Positions 5,960-6,231 of a stretch of 6,231 bases of DNA are shown piece by piece. The DNA lies in contig JAHWJE010000109.1 of the NCBI GenBank assembly GCA_019348575.1, positions 1 to 6,231 on the forward strand, read 5' to 3'. Positions within the stretch are counted from its first letter, which is position 1. The number at the start of each line of letters is the position of its first letter. The translations under genes were made by a program, and so were the position numbers. Under the pieces are notes generated by a model, which worked only from the letters and a program-made list of their open reading frames with translations, ran no database searches and had not been told where the DNA came from. Source of the DNA: Actinomycetota bacterium (GTDB taxonomy: Bacteria > Actinomycetota > Thermoleophilia > Solirubrobacterales > Solirubrobacteraceae).

Positions 5960-6231
5960 GCCGCGGATCACGCGCGCACAGAGCATGGATGCACTGTCGT
6001 CGATGGCCACCATCGCCGGCTACAAGGGCGTGCTGCTCGCGGCCGTGGCGCTGCCGCGCATGTTCCCGATGCTGATGACGGCGGCGGGGACGATTTCTCC
6101 CGCCCGCGTCTTCGTCATGGGGGCCGGTGTCGCGGGCCTGCAGGCGATCTCGGTCGCGAGGCGGCTCGGCGCCAAGGTCGAGGCGTACGACGTCCGCGCC
6201 GCGGTGAAGGAGCAGGTCCAGAGCCTCGGCG
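5958..6231 (+). CDS. pntA: NAD(P) transhydrogenase subunit alpha, internal fragment
   Basis: Part of the proton-translocating transhydrogenase, which couples hydride transfer between NADH and NADP+ to proton movement; the alpha subunit carries the NAD(H)-binding domain I. The reading PRITRAQSMDALSSMATIAG followed by YKGVLLAA, ALPRMFPMLMTAAGTISPAR and VFVMGAGVAGLQAISVARRL is strongly diagnostic. GAGVAG (residues 55-60) is the Rossmann loop, and VEAYDVR carries the acidic residue expected at the end of the second strand. The PRITRAQSMDALSS segment distinguishes it from alanine dehydrogenase. A complete subunit has ~120-130 residues before this point; here the frame is closed by TAG 5913-5915 and only ATG 5958 or TTG 5946 lie between, so the N-terminal half of domain I is absent. 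The 3' end runs off the window. The ATG interlocks with the ccmF ATG on the other strand (CATG, 5957-5960). Confidence 0.9.
   Translation, partial: MPRITRAQSMDALSSMATIAGYKGVLLAAVALPRMFPMLMTAAGTISPARVFVMGAGVAGLQAISVARRLGAKVEAYDVRAAVKEQVQSLG

Overview
The window is very GC-rich, with coding frames full of G/C third positions. Its proteins (maleylacetate reductase-type dehydrogenase, CcmF, a short CcmI-like protein, SecG, an RTX/DNDGDG calcium-binding protein) look like those of a soil actinobacterium of the Thermoleophilia/Solirubrobacterales kind. That placement is from general familiarity with these protein styles, not from a search.

Layout. 1-121 (+): possible C-terminus of a heme-copper oxidase subunit I-like protein. 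114-~263 (+): start of a small membrane protein, overlapping it by 8 nt. ~261-~665 (-): fragment of an RTX-type and DNDGDG-loop calcium-binding protein with neither start nor stop of its own. 604-1572 (-): LysR-family regulator, intact to about codon 290 and then running into the RTX segment in another frame. 1573-1676: divergent intergenic region with an imperfect inverted repeat. 1677-1991 (+): 104-aa half-GNAT-like protein. 2120-3100 (+): iron-alcohol-dehydrogenase/maleylacetate reductase-like enzyme whose reading frame lacks a standard start codon. 3084-~3297 (+): unrecognised ORF, translationally overlapping it. 3298-5959 (-): ccmF, a small CcmI-like membrane/coiled-coil protein and secG, in that transcriptional order. 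5958-6231 (+): pntA fragment lacking the first domain and running off the edge.

How the parts work together. The coherent unit is ccmF - CcmI-like - secG: heme attachment to c-type cytochromes, a probable accessory factor, and the auxiliary subunit of the Sec translocon. The lysR/small-GNAT pair is arranged like a divergent regulator and target, but no target function is evident.

The most striking property of the window is that several genes are cut abruptly and joined to unrelated sequence, often on the opposite strand: small membrane protein/RTX, RTX/lysR, 5' end of the dehydrogenase, and ccmF/pntA. Four such joins in 6.2 kb, with no insertion sequence, terminal repeats, integrase or att-like sites, fit a chimeric assembly or amplification artefact (pieces of one genome or of close relatives) better than a biological system. 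I see no convincing new system here.
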